A stretch of 64,000 bases of DNA from Treponema sp. UBA6852 (GTDB taxonomy: Bacteria; Spirochaetota; Spirochaetia; Treponematales; Treponemataceae), in assembly GCA_002449305.1 (NCBI GenBank), contig DKDI01000034.1, forward strand, positions 59,583-123,582. The letters run 5' to 3'. The position numbers were made by a program, and so were the translations under genes. The notes under the pieces are model-generated. The model did not search any database. It was not told where the DNA came from and saw nothing but the letters and a program-made list of their open reading frames with translations. Shown here piece after piece: positions 1 to 8,765 of the stretch; the stretch's first letter is position 1, and each line of letters begins with the position of its first letter.

Positions 1-390
1 TTTATAAAAACTGTTGTTTTCCTGAAGCGATTTTTTTAAGGACTCAAGCTCAGTGTTTTTTGCATTTGTATATTCATTTATAAAATCTGATTTCTTTGTA
101 ATCTGCGCTTCAATTTTCATAGCTTCCGTGTCATTGCCTTTGCGCTCAAATTCTATTTTCTGATCATTCAAACGCTGAAGCTCTGCAACAAGGCGGTCAA
201 TTTCTCTTTTAAATTCTTCTTTTTTATTTTCATAATTTCTTACAGGAGCGGAATTTCTAAAATACGCCTGATAAACTTTTGAAGTATCAACAACAGCGAA
301 TTTTGTAATCTGCTGCGCAAACGAAAATGCCGCCGAAAAGATTCCGAGCAAAACAAAAACAGCAATTCTTTTTGTAAAAAAAACTTTCAT
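1..390 (-). CDS. OmpH/Skp-like periplasmic chaperone, C-terminus outside window
   Basis: This is the first 130 codons of a gene that runs off the left edge. The reverse-strand translation starts MKVFFTKRIAVFVLLGIFSA, a typical signal peptide ending near FSFAQ. A short strand-forming stretch (FAVVDTSKVYQAYF) follows, then a long charged helical region rich in K, E and Q, as in the coiled-coil arms of Skp/OmpH, the periplasmic holdases for unfolded outer-membrane proteins. GGAG lies 7-8 nt upstream of the ATG. It sits 37 bp downstream of bamA on the same strand, the usual BamA-Skp order, which supports the call. No catalytic motif is expected in this family, so the assignment rests on architecture and position. 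Confidence 0.8.
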   Translation of the reverse strand, partial: MKVFFTKRIAVFVLLGIFSAAFSFAQQITKFAVVDTSKVYQAYFRNSAPVRNYENKKEEFKREIDRLVAELQRLNDQKIEFERKGNDTEAMKIEAQITKKSDFINEYTNAKNTELESLKKSLQENNSFYK

Positions 391-427
391 AAAAACTCCA
401 ATTAATTTTAAATTTCCACCATAAATA

Positions 428-2905
428 CTAGCGATTTGTCATGCTGAATGAAAGAACAAAATGCCAGTTCTTACTCCAGTTGTAATCTCCATCTGCGTCC
501 TGGTCAGTAAACACAGGAGAACCGTCCTTGATTTTAAATGTGTTGGCAAACAGCAAGCGCAAAGGAAACTGCTGAATAGAAAATCTAAAACTCGGACCAA
601 AACTAAAATACCAGTCTTCTTCTTTTAAATTAAAGAACTGATAAGGCTCGTCTGTAATTGCAACTGCATCACCCCAAAGGTCAAGAGAGAAAATTCCTGG
701 AATTACAGGCATTCTAAGCTCAAGAGAGTTGCACCACAAAGCTTTTCCACGGCCCTTGTCTGAATTATAAATTGTCCAGCCGCGTCCATTGAACATTCCG
801 TCTATATAAAGCTGGTTGTTCTTTTTTATTGTTGAATCCAAAGCCGAGAACTGGAACGAAAGTCCAGAATATCCCATAAGGACAAGCTTTAATGCCCAAG
901 AATCTGTTATTGGTTTATTTACAAGAGTGAAATATTTTTCAGCCTTTGTGTCTGTGCGCAAATAGAATTCCGTTTCTCCCCAGTCAGGTGCAAAAGGCAA
1001 AAATCCTTCGTGCATAAGTCCATACCAAGAAAGACGCTGGCTTGCAAACCATCCGCTTGAAGGATCCCATGAAATATTTCTTCCGTCCATAGAAAATGAA
1101 GTCCAGATAGAATTACGCGGTTCCCAGTTATCAGAATACTGGCTTATTGAAGTATCATAAGGAATCCAAAGTGAATCATCGTAAAGATTATTAATAAGAC
1201 TGCTCGTAACACCGCCAGAAAGTGTAAGAATCGCAAAGTTCGGAGTCCAACGGTGTCCTAAAGAAAGTCCAAGGCTAAACTGATTCTGCTCATACTGCAT
1301 ATAATAGTAATCATTGTCAATGTCGCCGCTTGGAAGCATCTTGTCTCTTAGCGCGTAATTATTTGAATGAGAATAACTAAGTGAAACGTTTGTGCTTATA
1401 GGTTTATTGAAAAGCCAGTTCTGACCGTAGCTTACAGAAACAGACTGTTCATTTGTAGAAAGCGTTGTTCCAACAGAAGCAAGTTTTCCTTCACCAAAAA
1501 TATTAGAATCCTGAATTCTTGCAGTAAGCGCAATCGGAATTTCTCCAGGATCTGAAACTCCACTGAACGTAAATCCAAAGTCAAGTGAGGTTGTGCTCTG
1601 CTCTTCCACGGTGAAAACAATGTCAACAAGATTTTCTTCTGAGCCTTGAAGAACTTCCGGGGAAACAGCAGAAAAATATTGAAGGTTGTAAAGGTTTCGC
1701 ATTCCGTTTGAAATTTTTGCATTTGAAAAAATATCGCCTTCTTCAATCGGAATTTCACGGCGGATAACAAAATCCTTTGTTTTTTCATTTCCTTTTATAA
1801 GAATATTTTCAATGTGGCTACGCGGATTTTCCTGAATTCTTATTGTATATGAAATAACTTTGGATTCCGCATCTTTGTTTATATCAGTTGCAAATCTGTT
1901 TGAAGTGTAGCCGTTTTCATAATACAAGTTCTGGATATTCATTCTTGTTTCTTGAAATTTTGTCTCGTTGTAAACCGCTCCGGTCTTCAGGGTAACGAGA
2001 TTTTCAAGTTCTTCAGTTGTAAAAACATGGTTTCCGTCAAAAGTAATTCCGCCGAAGTTGTACTGAATTCCTTCCTGAATCTCAAAAGTTATTTCTATTT
2101 CCTCGCGGTTCTTTTTTTCATTGTACGAAGTTTTTTGATCAATATTTACAACCTTTGCATCTGCATATCCGCGGTTCTGATAATAAGCAACAATCGCCCT
2201 AGAATCCGCAGACAAAGATGATTCCTGAAATGAACCTTTCTTAAAAAGTCCGGCTTCTTTTAATGAAATCTTTCCTTTTAGAGTTTTTGAGGAAACAACT
2301 TGATTTCCTGCAAAGCCAATGCTTTTTACAACAGTCTGGCGGCCTTCTCTGATTTTAAAAGTAACATAAGCCCCGTCGTCGCGCATTTCAAAAGAAGATT
2401 CCACAGAAATTTTAGTATAGCCTTTTTCAATGTAATAATTTCTAATAGCCCTTTCATCTTCAAGAACTTTGCTTTCTACAAAAATGTCCTTTGCCTTTAA
2501 AGAAATTTTTGACTTTAAATCAGCATCATGAATATATCTGTTTCCATCAAAATTTAATTTTATAACGACAGGACGCTCAACAACACTCAATATAAGATTT
2601 ACGGTTTTGCCGTTGTCGGTATTTTTTGCAGCTTTGATTTCAACATCGTCAAAATATTCAAGGGAAAAAACTCTGTCATAAAGCTCGCTGATTAAATCAT
2701 CAGAAAACGGCTTGCTTATAAAACTGCTTGTAACGCCGTCCAAGTCGCTTTGCTTTACATTTTTTAAATTATCAAAAACTATATTTTTTATAGGCTTTCC
2801 GTAAAACCAATCTTCCGAATCTGTCTGAGAAAAAACAGGAGCAGCAGAAAAAATAGCCACAACACAAAAAACAGCAAACACAAAAAAAGTGTTCTTAACG
2901 CGCAT
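428..2905 (-). CDS. bamA: BamA outer-membrane protein assembly factor (POTRA repeats plus barrel)
   Basis: BamA inserts beta-barrel proteins into the outer membrane. The 825-residue product has a signal peptide ending near residue 26 (PVFSQ). About five POTRA-type repeats follow, up to roughly residue 440, with recurring F-x-G-N motifs such as LNFDGNRYI, IGFAGNQVV and ITFDGNHVF. The C-terminal barrel contains NGRGWT around Arg708, matching the conserved (V/I)RG(F/Y) tip of barrel loop 6. The protein ends SFSMTNR rather than in the usual terminal Phe or Trp, a small departure from the classical beta-signal. AGAGGA precedes the ATG. The gene lies 21 bp downstream of tamB and upstream of the OmpH-like gene, so the three are probably co-transcribed. 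It corresponds to the T. pallidum BamA orthologue (TP0326 from memory). Confidence 0.95.
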   Translation of the reverse strand: MRVKNTFFVFAVFCVVAIFSAAPVFSQTDSEDWFYGKPIKNIVFDNLKNVKQSDLDGVTSSFISKPFSDDLISELYDRVFSLEYFDDVEIKAAKNTDNGKTVNLILSVVERPVVIKLNFDGNRYIHDADLKSKISLKAKDIFVESKVLEDERAIRNYYIEKGYTKISVESSFEMRDDGAYVTFKIREGRQTVVKSIGFAGNQVVSSKTLKGKISLKEAGLFKKGSFQESSLSADSRAIVAYYQNRGYADAKVVNIDQKTSYNEKKNREEIEITFEIQEGIQYNFGGITFDGNHVFTTEELENLVTLKTGAVYNETKFQETRMNIQNLYYENGYTSNRFATDINKDAESKVISYTIRIQENPRSHIENILIKGNEKTKDFVIRREIPIEEGDIFSNAKISNGMRNLYNLQYFSAVSPEVLQGSEENLVDIVFTVEEQSTTSLDFGFTFSGVSDPGEIPIALTARIQDSNIFGEGKLASVGTTLSTNEQSVSVSYGQNWLFNKPISTNVSLSYSHSNNYALRDKMLPSGDIDNDYYYMQYEQNQFSLGLSLGHRWTPNFAILTLSGGVTSSLINNLYDDSLWIPYDTSISQYSDNWEPRNSIWTSFSMDGRNISWDPSSGWFASQRLSWYGLMHEGFLPFAPDWGETEFYLRTDTKAEKYFTLVNKPITDSWALKLVLMGYSGLSFQFSALDSTIKKNNQLYIDGMFNGRGWTIYNSDKGRGKALWCNSLELRMPVIPGIFSLDLWGDAVAITDEPYQFFNLKEEDWYFSFGPSFRFSIQQFPLRLLFANTFKIKDGSPVFTDQDADGDYNWSKNWHFVLSFSMTNR

Positions 2906-2926
2906 AAAATAAAATCCTCTATATAG

Positions 2927-5900
2927 TTAGAATGATACACGCCATGACAGTGTAATAGAAGTTGCCTGTGTCCACGATTGCTGGAGTTCGCCCAAGTCAG
3001 GAGCAAAATTCCATCTTATGTTGGCAAAAGGCGCTTCAAATTCCAAACCGATTTCCGGCTGAAAAACAAGACCGCTGCCAGAAGTTCCGCCAGAATCAAC
3101 TTTAGTCTTGTCATAAGTCCAATGCAGCAAAGCATCAGCATAAATGTCATCGCCGAAGTATTTACCAATATAAACAGTCGAATTGTCAAATAAGTTACCA
3201 ATTATAGAATTATTATCTGAAGCTCTGTTCATATTAAGTCCCTGCATAATTGAATTCTGCAGGATAGTGGTTCTGACAGAAAATATATCAAAATTACTCA
3301 AATCACGCAATGCACTTTCAATTTTTCTAAGAAGCGTAACCTGAACTCCATAGTCGCCTGCTGCAACGAGAAAGTTTCCGACAGAAGACGCATCGCCTGA
3401 AGCAATCTGTCCCAAAATTTCCATAATTTCATTTTCAGATTTTGCAGGACTCGAAGAAAGAACCGCATTGAACCTTGAAATATTTTGCGAGACTGCGGAA
3501 AGTGTAATTGTAACAGGGTCGCCGTTTGTGTCGTGCTCACGAGTTTCCGCGCGCACAGTTATAACAGGATCAAATTTATTCTGAGTTTCATCCAAAATAA
3601 GCTGACCTTGCTTAAGATAAAAGTTTCGGCTTAAATATGAAACTTCCCCTCCGCGCAAAACAATATCACCCTTTATTCCCCAAAGTCCAGTCGCAGTATC
3701 GGCATTTACAGAAATCGGAGTTGATGGAGCAACAAGGCTTCTAACCAATGGATTTATCGCAATCTGAACTTTTTTTCCAATCATCAAATCCAAGTTTATT
3801 GAAAAGTCAATGTCATTTGACGCAGCGGGCTTTTTCTTTTGAGTAAAGTCAGAGGCATTCATGGAAACTGAGAGCTCAGCATTCCGCAAACCAACAGAAC
3901 CATTCAAACTTACAGAGCGATCTTCCATAACAAGAGAAGCATCTACAGAAGTGTAGCCTTTTATTCTAAAGTATGAAACCTTTGAGTCAATCGGAATATC
4001 CTCGTCCTCCAAAGTTGCAAGATTCAACTCAAGAGTTCCAAGCGACCATCTGTCCAAGGAAACAACCGCATTTGTCGCAAGAATTCCGTCTTTGATTTTA
4101 AAGTTTGTTTCTGGAATTGAAATTTCTTCCTGCGAAAAATCCACATTCATTTCGTCAGTTGTAAAATGCTCTGGAACAAACTGAGGTAGATTAAAGTCAA
4201 CATCTGAAACAACAAACCGTCCGTCCATATCAGGATCTGTTATGACACCAGACAAATTTAAATTTCCTTCAACAATTGCTGAATAAATAGAAAAAAGTTT
4301 CGTATTAAAAATGCGGGCGCATCTTGAAACGTCCCAAAATATATTTTCAAAGTCAAGATCAACAATTTGCTTTTTTACACTTCCATTCAAATCAAAATGA
4401 AAAGGCTTGTCTTTGCCAACAGAAAAATTGATTTTTCCATCATCAAGAATTTCTCCAAATGCACCGAGATTTTCATCAGTAACAACATCGAATCTTCCTG
4501 GAGAGCGGATTACAGAAAACTTAAATGGAACAAAATCTGTAATAAGCTCGCTTTCAACAGAAGCAAAAGTTGTTTCAACTGAATAGGCTTCCGGGAAAAA
4601 GCCTTCTGGATTTTCAGAAAGATTTGAAAGCGCAAGTTCTATTCCCGATTCAATTTTCTTTTCTCCAAGATGAGCTTTAGCTTTTAATGAAGCAGTTCCA
4701 GAAAAAGTTTCAAAGTCAACATTTGAAGAAACTGAATCTATCTGAAAATTCTTCCATGAAACATCCGCGCCTGAAATTGTAAAAATATTTTCTATTAAAG
4801 AAGCCTCTGCCGATACCGTTAAATTCGAACCGCCAAGCAGAACAGAAGAGTCTATTAATTTTGCAGACAAATAAGGATTTTCAAAAGTACCGCTTGCAGA
4901 CAATTCCGCATTTAAAACATTGCTTTCGTTTTGCCTCAAAAGGAAACGGCTAAAAGGAAACGAATCAACTTTTGCACCTGCTGAAAAATAAAAGTCACGT
5001 TTTAAATTATCCATTGAAAAACTTTCTTTCATAGGATTTGTAAGCTCAGCCTGAAAAGAAATTTTTTCAGAACTTTTTGGATCCTTCAGGTGAACCGACA
5101 AAGTTGAGCTGTCAAAAGTTTTTTCATTTATATTCCAGAAAGCATATCCTTCGCCTTCCAACTGCGCAAAAGAATCTTTGTAAATAACGCTAGAAGCAAG
5201 GAAACTTTTTTCATTCACCTCGCCTTTTATAGCAATTTCTGGCTTCAAACGGAATCTTCCAGAAAGTTCAGAAGCAGAAAAATTTTCAATAAAAAAGTTC
5301 CAGTCATCTTTTGACAAAACAGAAAAATTTGAATCCAAAGAAAATGCAACTGTAAAATCATTTACAGAAACCGGCAAATCTTTAAAACGCAAAGAACCGT
5401 CTATAAAATTCTTAAAGTCAACAGCGACATCAAGTCCGTAGTCCCCAGAAATGTTCAGCCAGTCTCCAAAAACAAAAAGTCCGTTAAACGCATAAGGAAT
5501 CGAATTAAAACTAAAATCTGAAGAAAATGTCATCTGATGCTTTGGAAACTCCACATCAAGTCCGCCAGATACGCTCAATGAATTTTTTCCATAAATCAAA
5601 TCAGCTTTACTTACTTGAACAGAAGTTCCAGTTTTTCCGCCTGTTCCATCAACAGATAAAAGCAAAACTTCTTTGTCTTTTTTTGTGTTAGCAAAAATTG
5701 CAAGCGGTGAATTGTAATTGTAATCTTTAAAATCTGTTGCAAAATAAGCTTCAATATTTGAAATATACGGCTCGGAAATTTTAACAACGTTGTCTAAAAC
5801 ATTCTTTCCATTTTTTTCTGTAAAAAAAGCCCCAGTCTTAACACCTGTTTCAACAAAGAAATTTTTCAATTCAGCAGAAGCTTGCAAGTACATATTTTTT

Positions 5901-7330
5901 CCAAGCTGAAGACTTCCGCTCGCATTTATTCTGCCAGGCTCACCATACTCAAGATGAGAATAATCGCTAGCTTCAATTGCAAGCTCAATAGACATTCCAA
6001 GCGATGAATATCCTTGAAAAGCCGTGAAGCAGCTATAATCTCCAAAATACAATTGCGGAATAAAAAAATCAAAACCTTTATTTTTTCGCGGCTCAAAAAA
6101 AATCTCAGCAGAAATTTTATTCCCATTAAAAAATGCGTAATGCTCAAGATTTAAATATCCAGAAGGTTGGAGTTTTGGAATATAAAAAGAACCTTCAAAT
6201 GTTCCTTGCACGATTCCGCCAGTTGCAGAAATTTTTTTTATGTTTATATCAGTATTGTTTCCTGAAGCTTCAACATTCAAAGTCTGCGTTCCTTTTGAAA
6301 AGCGTTTTGGCAAGGAAAAAAAAGTTTTTGACTTCCAATTATATTTTAAAGAATTTAAATCAAATAAAAATTCTGAATCGGTTGAAAAAATAGTTCCTTT
6401 AAAAAAATTTACAACGGAGTGAAGTTTATGAGTTCTAACAACTTTAAGCGGATCAAAAGAATTTGACTTCAGCTTTGCTAAGATTTTTTTTGAGCTAACA
6501 TCAAAGGAAAACATTGCGGAAAAAGGAAAAACTTCGCGCACAGAAAATATTTCAATCTTAGGACTTTTATAAGCCGCAAGAAATTCAACTTTCCTAAGAG
6601 AAACTTCGGCCTTAGAATAATTGTCAAGTTTTACAGTGCAGGAACTTCCAGAAATAGAATTTAAAATTCTTCCGTTCAATCCAAAAGTCGCGCCAAAACT
6701 TTTTTCTCCAGAATAGAATAAAAAATTTCCTTCGGATTTTAACCAAGCATCAACAGCAGTTTCGTTCTTTCCAAAATAAAAATTCTTTACTGCCAGAGAA
6801 AAAATTTTATTTTCCGCAGTAAAACTTAATTTAAAATTTTTTACCTGAACATCAAAAGGAAGAACAAAAGCAATTTTTTTAACCAAGGATTCAATTTTCT
6901 CAAAAGAAATTTCATCTGAATTATTTTTCTCTTCAGAAACAATTTTTGCAGAAGATTTTTTGCTTTTAATATTAACAGAAGCGTCTTTTAGCAAAAGTTT
7001 TTCAAACGCATTTTCAAAATCACCTTTTAAAATTTTGGACAAGCTGAAATGAATATAAATTTTATTTACAAAAATAATTTGCTGTCCGCTTTTTGAATCC
7101 AAAACCTCTATACCTTTTATGCAGATTTTTGATAAAATGGACGGAGACAAAGATTTGTATGAAATTTTCATGCCAGTATTTTTTTCAAGTTCCAGCACAA
7201 CTTTTTTCTCATAACTTCTGATTGCTCCGTCAACTTTGCTATAAACAGGTTTCATCGCAGCAACAAAAGACGCAGCTATCAAGAGAAAAATAAGAATGCC
7301 AATGCTTGTCTTTAACACTTTAGATTTCAT
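2927..7330 (-). CDS. tamB: TamB-like translocation/assembly module, AsmA-like envelope protein
   Basis: A 1467-residue protein with one N-terminal membrane anchor (residues about 7-27, SIGILIFLLIAASFVAAM). A very long repetitive beta-rich region follows, with a C-terminal TamB/DUF490-type domain that includes LDLMIGKKVQIAINPL and the stretch around GGEVSYLSRNFYLKQGQL. TamB proteins are anchored in the inner membrane and span the periplasm as a hydrophobic groove; known roles are outer-membrane protein assembly and phospholipid transport. Length and position beside bamA match spirochaetes, where TamB appears to work directly with BamA because TamA is absent. It is the first gene of the tamB-bamA-ompH block and is divergent from tmk across a 76-bp gap. 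I saw no strong Shine-Dalgarno sequence. Confidence 0.9.
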   Translation of the reverse strand: MKSKVLKTSIGILIFLLIAASFVAAMKPVYSKVDGAIRSYEKKVVLELEKNTGMKISYKSLSPSILSKICIKGIEVLDSKSGQQIIFVNKIYIHFSLSKILKGDFENAFEKLLLKDASVNIKSKKSSAKIVSEEKNNSDEISFEKIESLVKKIAFVLPFDVQVKNFKLSFTAENKIFSLAVKNFYFGKNETAVDAWLKSEGNFLFYSGEKSFGATFGLNGRILNSISGSSCTVKLDNYSKAEVSLRKVEFLAAYKSPKIEIFSVREVFPFSAMFSFDVSSKKILAKLKSNSFDPLKVVRTHKLHSVVNFFKGTIFSTDSEFLFDLNSLKYNWKSKTFFSLPKRFSKGTQTLNVEASGNNTDINIKKISATGGIVQGTFEGSFYIPKLQPSGYLNLEHYAFFNGNKISAEIFFEPRKNKGFDFFIPQLYFGDYSCFTAFQGYSSLGMSIELAIEASDYSHLEYGEPGRINASGSLQLGKNMYLQASAELKNFFVETGVKTGAFFTEKNGKNVLDNVVKISEPYISNIEAYFATDFKDYNYNSPLAIFANTKKDKEVLLLSVDGTGGKTGTSVQVSKADLIYGKNSLSVSGGLDVEFPKHQMTFSSDFSFNSIPYAFNGLFVFGDWLNISGDYGLDVAVDFKNFIDGSLRFKDLPVSVNDFTVAFSLDSNFSVLSKDDWNFFIENFSASELSGRFRLKPEIAIKGEVNEKSFLASSVIYKDSFAQLEGEGYAFWNINEKTFDSSTLSVHLKDPKSSEKISFQAELTNPMKESFSMDNLKRDFYFSAGAKVDSFPFSRFLLRQNESNVLNAELSASGTFENPYLSAKLIDSSVLLGGSNLTVSAEASLIENIFTISGADVSWKNFQIDSVSSNVDFETFSGTASLKAKAHLGEKKIESGIELALSNLSENPEGFFPEAYSVETTFASVESELITDFVPFKFSVIRSPGRFDVVTDENLGAFGEILDDGKINFSVGKDKPFHFDLNGSVKKQIVDLDFENIFWDVSRCARIFNTKLFSIYSAIVEGNLNLSGVITDPDMDGRFVVSDVDFNLPQFVPEHFTTDEMNVDFSQEEISIPETNFKIKDGILATNAVVSLDRWSLGTLELNLATLEDEDIPIDSKVSYFRIKGYTSVDASLVMEDRSVSLNGSVGLRNAELSVSMNASDFTQKKKPAASNDIDFSINLDLMIGKKVQIAINPLVRSLVAPSTPISVNADTATGLWGIKGDIVLRGGEVSYLSRNFYLKQGQLILDETQNKFDPVITVRAETREHDTNGDPVTITLSAVSQNISRFNAVLSSSPAKSENEIMEILGQIASGDASSVGNFLVAAGDYGVQVTLLRKIESALRDLSNFDIFSVRTTILQNSIMQGLNMNRASDNNSIIGNLFDNSTVYIGKYFGDDIYADALLHWTYDKTKVDSGGTSGSGLVFQPEIGLEFEAPFANIRWNFAPDLGELQQSWTQATSITLSWRVSF

Positions 7331-7406
7331 AAAAAATCTCTTTTCTATTTTAACAGAAAAAATTATTTGAGGAAATGCCCGAATTTAGGCAACGGAGCTG
7401 TTTAAT

Positions 7407-8051
7407 ATGGTCTTAGAAAATTTTATTGTATTCGAGGGAATTGACGGAGCAGGAACAACTACTCAGCTTGAAATTTTAAAATCAAAATCTCCAGAATTTT
7501 TATTTACAGCAGAGCCAACATCATCAGAAACTGGAAAATTTCTTCGCAAAATGCTAAAAGGCGAAATTCAGGTTACAAACGAAACTGCCGCATATATTTT
7601 TGCAGCAGACAGAAACGAGCACATAAATGGAAACCTTATAATAGAAGAAAACAAACTAATCACAGGAATAAAATCAGCCTGTGAAAAAGGAAAAATCGTT
7701 GTGAGCGACCGTTATCTATTTTCAAGCCTTGCATATCAAAGTATAGATTGCTCTCCAAAAATTCCACGGACACTTAATAAATTTTTTCCATTGCCGCGGC
7801 TTCTATTCTTTTTTGACATCGAGCCTGAACTTTCACTAAAAAGAATTTCATCAAGAGGGCAAAAAGAAATTTATGAAAAAATAGATTTCTTAAAAAAGAC
7901 AAAAGAAGAGTATGAAAAAGTTCTTGCGGAATACAACGGAACAAAAATCGGAAAAGGAATGAAAATAGTCCGCATAGACGCAACACTTGACAAGGAAAAA
8001 ATCAGCCAGAAAATTGAAAAAGAAATAAATTCAATTTGCAAAATATTCTAA
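7407..8051 (+). CDS. tmk: Thymidylate kinase with a lysine-less P-loop
   Basis: dTMP kinase makes dTDP from dTMP and ATP in the cytoplasm. The 214-residue length is normal for the family. Motifs in order are P-loop FEGIDGAGTTTQ (residues 9-20), the thymidylate kinase DR motif in VVSDRYLFSSLAYQS (Asp101-Arg102), and a LID-like segment ISSRGQKEIYEK. The P-loop position normally held by Lys (GxxGxGK) is Thr17, which is unusual, although the rest of the loop is intact. CGGAG lies about 8 nt upstream of the ATG. The gene is divergent from tamB and followed closely by a small exported protein. Family identity is secure; retained activity despite the Thr is an inference. Confidence 0.93.
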   Translation: MVLENFIVFEGIDGAGTTTQLEILKSKSPEFLFTAEPTSSETGKFLRKMLKGEIQVTNETAAYIFAADRNEHINGNLIIEENKLITGIKSACEKGKIVVSDRYLFSSLAYQSIDCSPKIPRTLNKFFPLPRLLFFFDIEPELSLKRISSRGQKEIYEKIDFLKKTKEEYEKVLAEYNGTKIGKGMKIVRIDATLDKEKISQKIEKEINSICKIF

Positions 8052-8083
8052 AAACAACAGGCATTTTTTCCGATATTCAAAAG

Positions 8084-8713
8084 GTGAAAAAGTCTTTTTT
8101 TAAAGCAACCAAGATTTTATTTTTGTTTCTCATCGCGCTTCTTTTTTCAGCAGAGAAAACCAGCGCTTATATGGTTAAATACAAAGAAGATTTTTACAAG
8201 CTTTACCACGTTCATTATCAGCAGCAACCAGATGACTGCATAGAAAATATTTACTGGCTAGAAAAAGCAGTTAAAGCAGATTTTTGTAATCCGCTTTATG
8301 CATACACAAAAATTGAAAATGAACTTCAATGGGAAAAATATCGTTATCTTTTTCAAATGCACTTAAATTTAAAATTAATAGAACAGCACTTGCGGCTTGG
8401 ACGAATTTACGATAAAAACGTCGCATATTTTTACGATGCTCCTTGGAAAGATGAATATTTGCGCAATCTTGAAAAAGCAAAAACTTGCTATGAAACAGGA
8501 TACATTTACTGGCAGGAAGCATCTCTTTGGGCTGAAAAAGCAAACGTTGGAAAATTCAAATTTTTATTCTTGACAGGATTGCAAAATTGGGAAGATGAAA
8601 GGGAACGAATAAATTCAGGATCTTTGGATTATAAAAAAACTTTGGATCGAGAGCTAAAAAGACTTAACAAAGTTATAGATAATTTAAAATCAATGGAAAA
8701 GAAAAGCTACTAG
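8084..8713 (+). CDS. Small exported protein of unknown function
   Basis: I do not recognise this family. From a GTG start the product is 209 residues. It opens with a clear signal peptide (VKKSFFKATKILFLFLIALL, then SAEKTSA), followed by a soluble, helix-rich domain with many Tyr, Trp, Lys and Glu residues and no obvious catalytic motif. The frame stays open upstream to a TTG at 8036, which would overlap the end of tmk by 16 bp. I prefer GTG 8084 because it places the signal peptide at the N-terminus, but neither start has a good ribosome binding site. The gene follows tmk by about 30 bp and probably shares its transcript. Confidence 0.7.
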   Translation: MKKSFFKATKILFLFLIALLFSAEKTSAYMVKYKEDFYKLYHVHYQQQPDDCIENIYWLEKAVKADFCNPLYAYTKIENELQWEKYRYLFQMHLNLKLIEQHLRLGRIYDKNVAYFYDAPWKDEYLRNLEKAKTCYETGYIYWQEASLWAEKANVGKFKFLFLTGLQNWEDERERINSGSLDYKKTLDRELKRLNKVIDNLKSMEKKSY

Positions 8714-8729
8714 CTTTTTTAAATACCAA

Positions 8730-8758
8730 TTCACTATCCATTTTAAATCTGATATACT
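8730..8758 (+). promoter_or_regulatory. Promoter of the NFACT gene, apparently leaderless
   Basis: TTCACT (8730-8735), a 17-bp spacer and TATACT (8753-8758). Only 7 nt separate the -10 box from the ATG at 8766, so transcription should begin at or next to the start codon. There is no Shine-Dalgarno sequence. Confidence 0.55.
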
Positions 8759-8765
8759 CTTGCAA

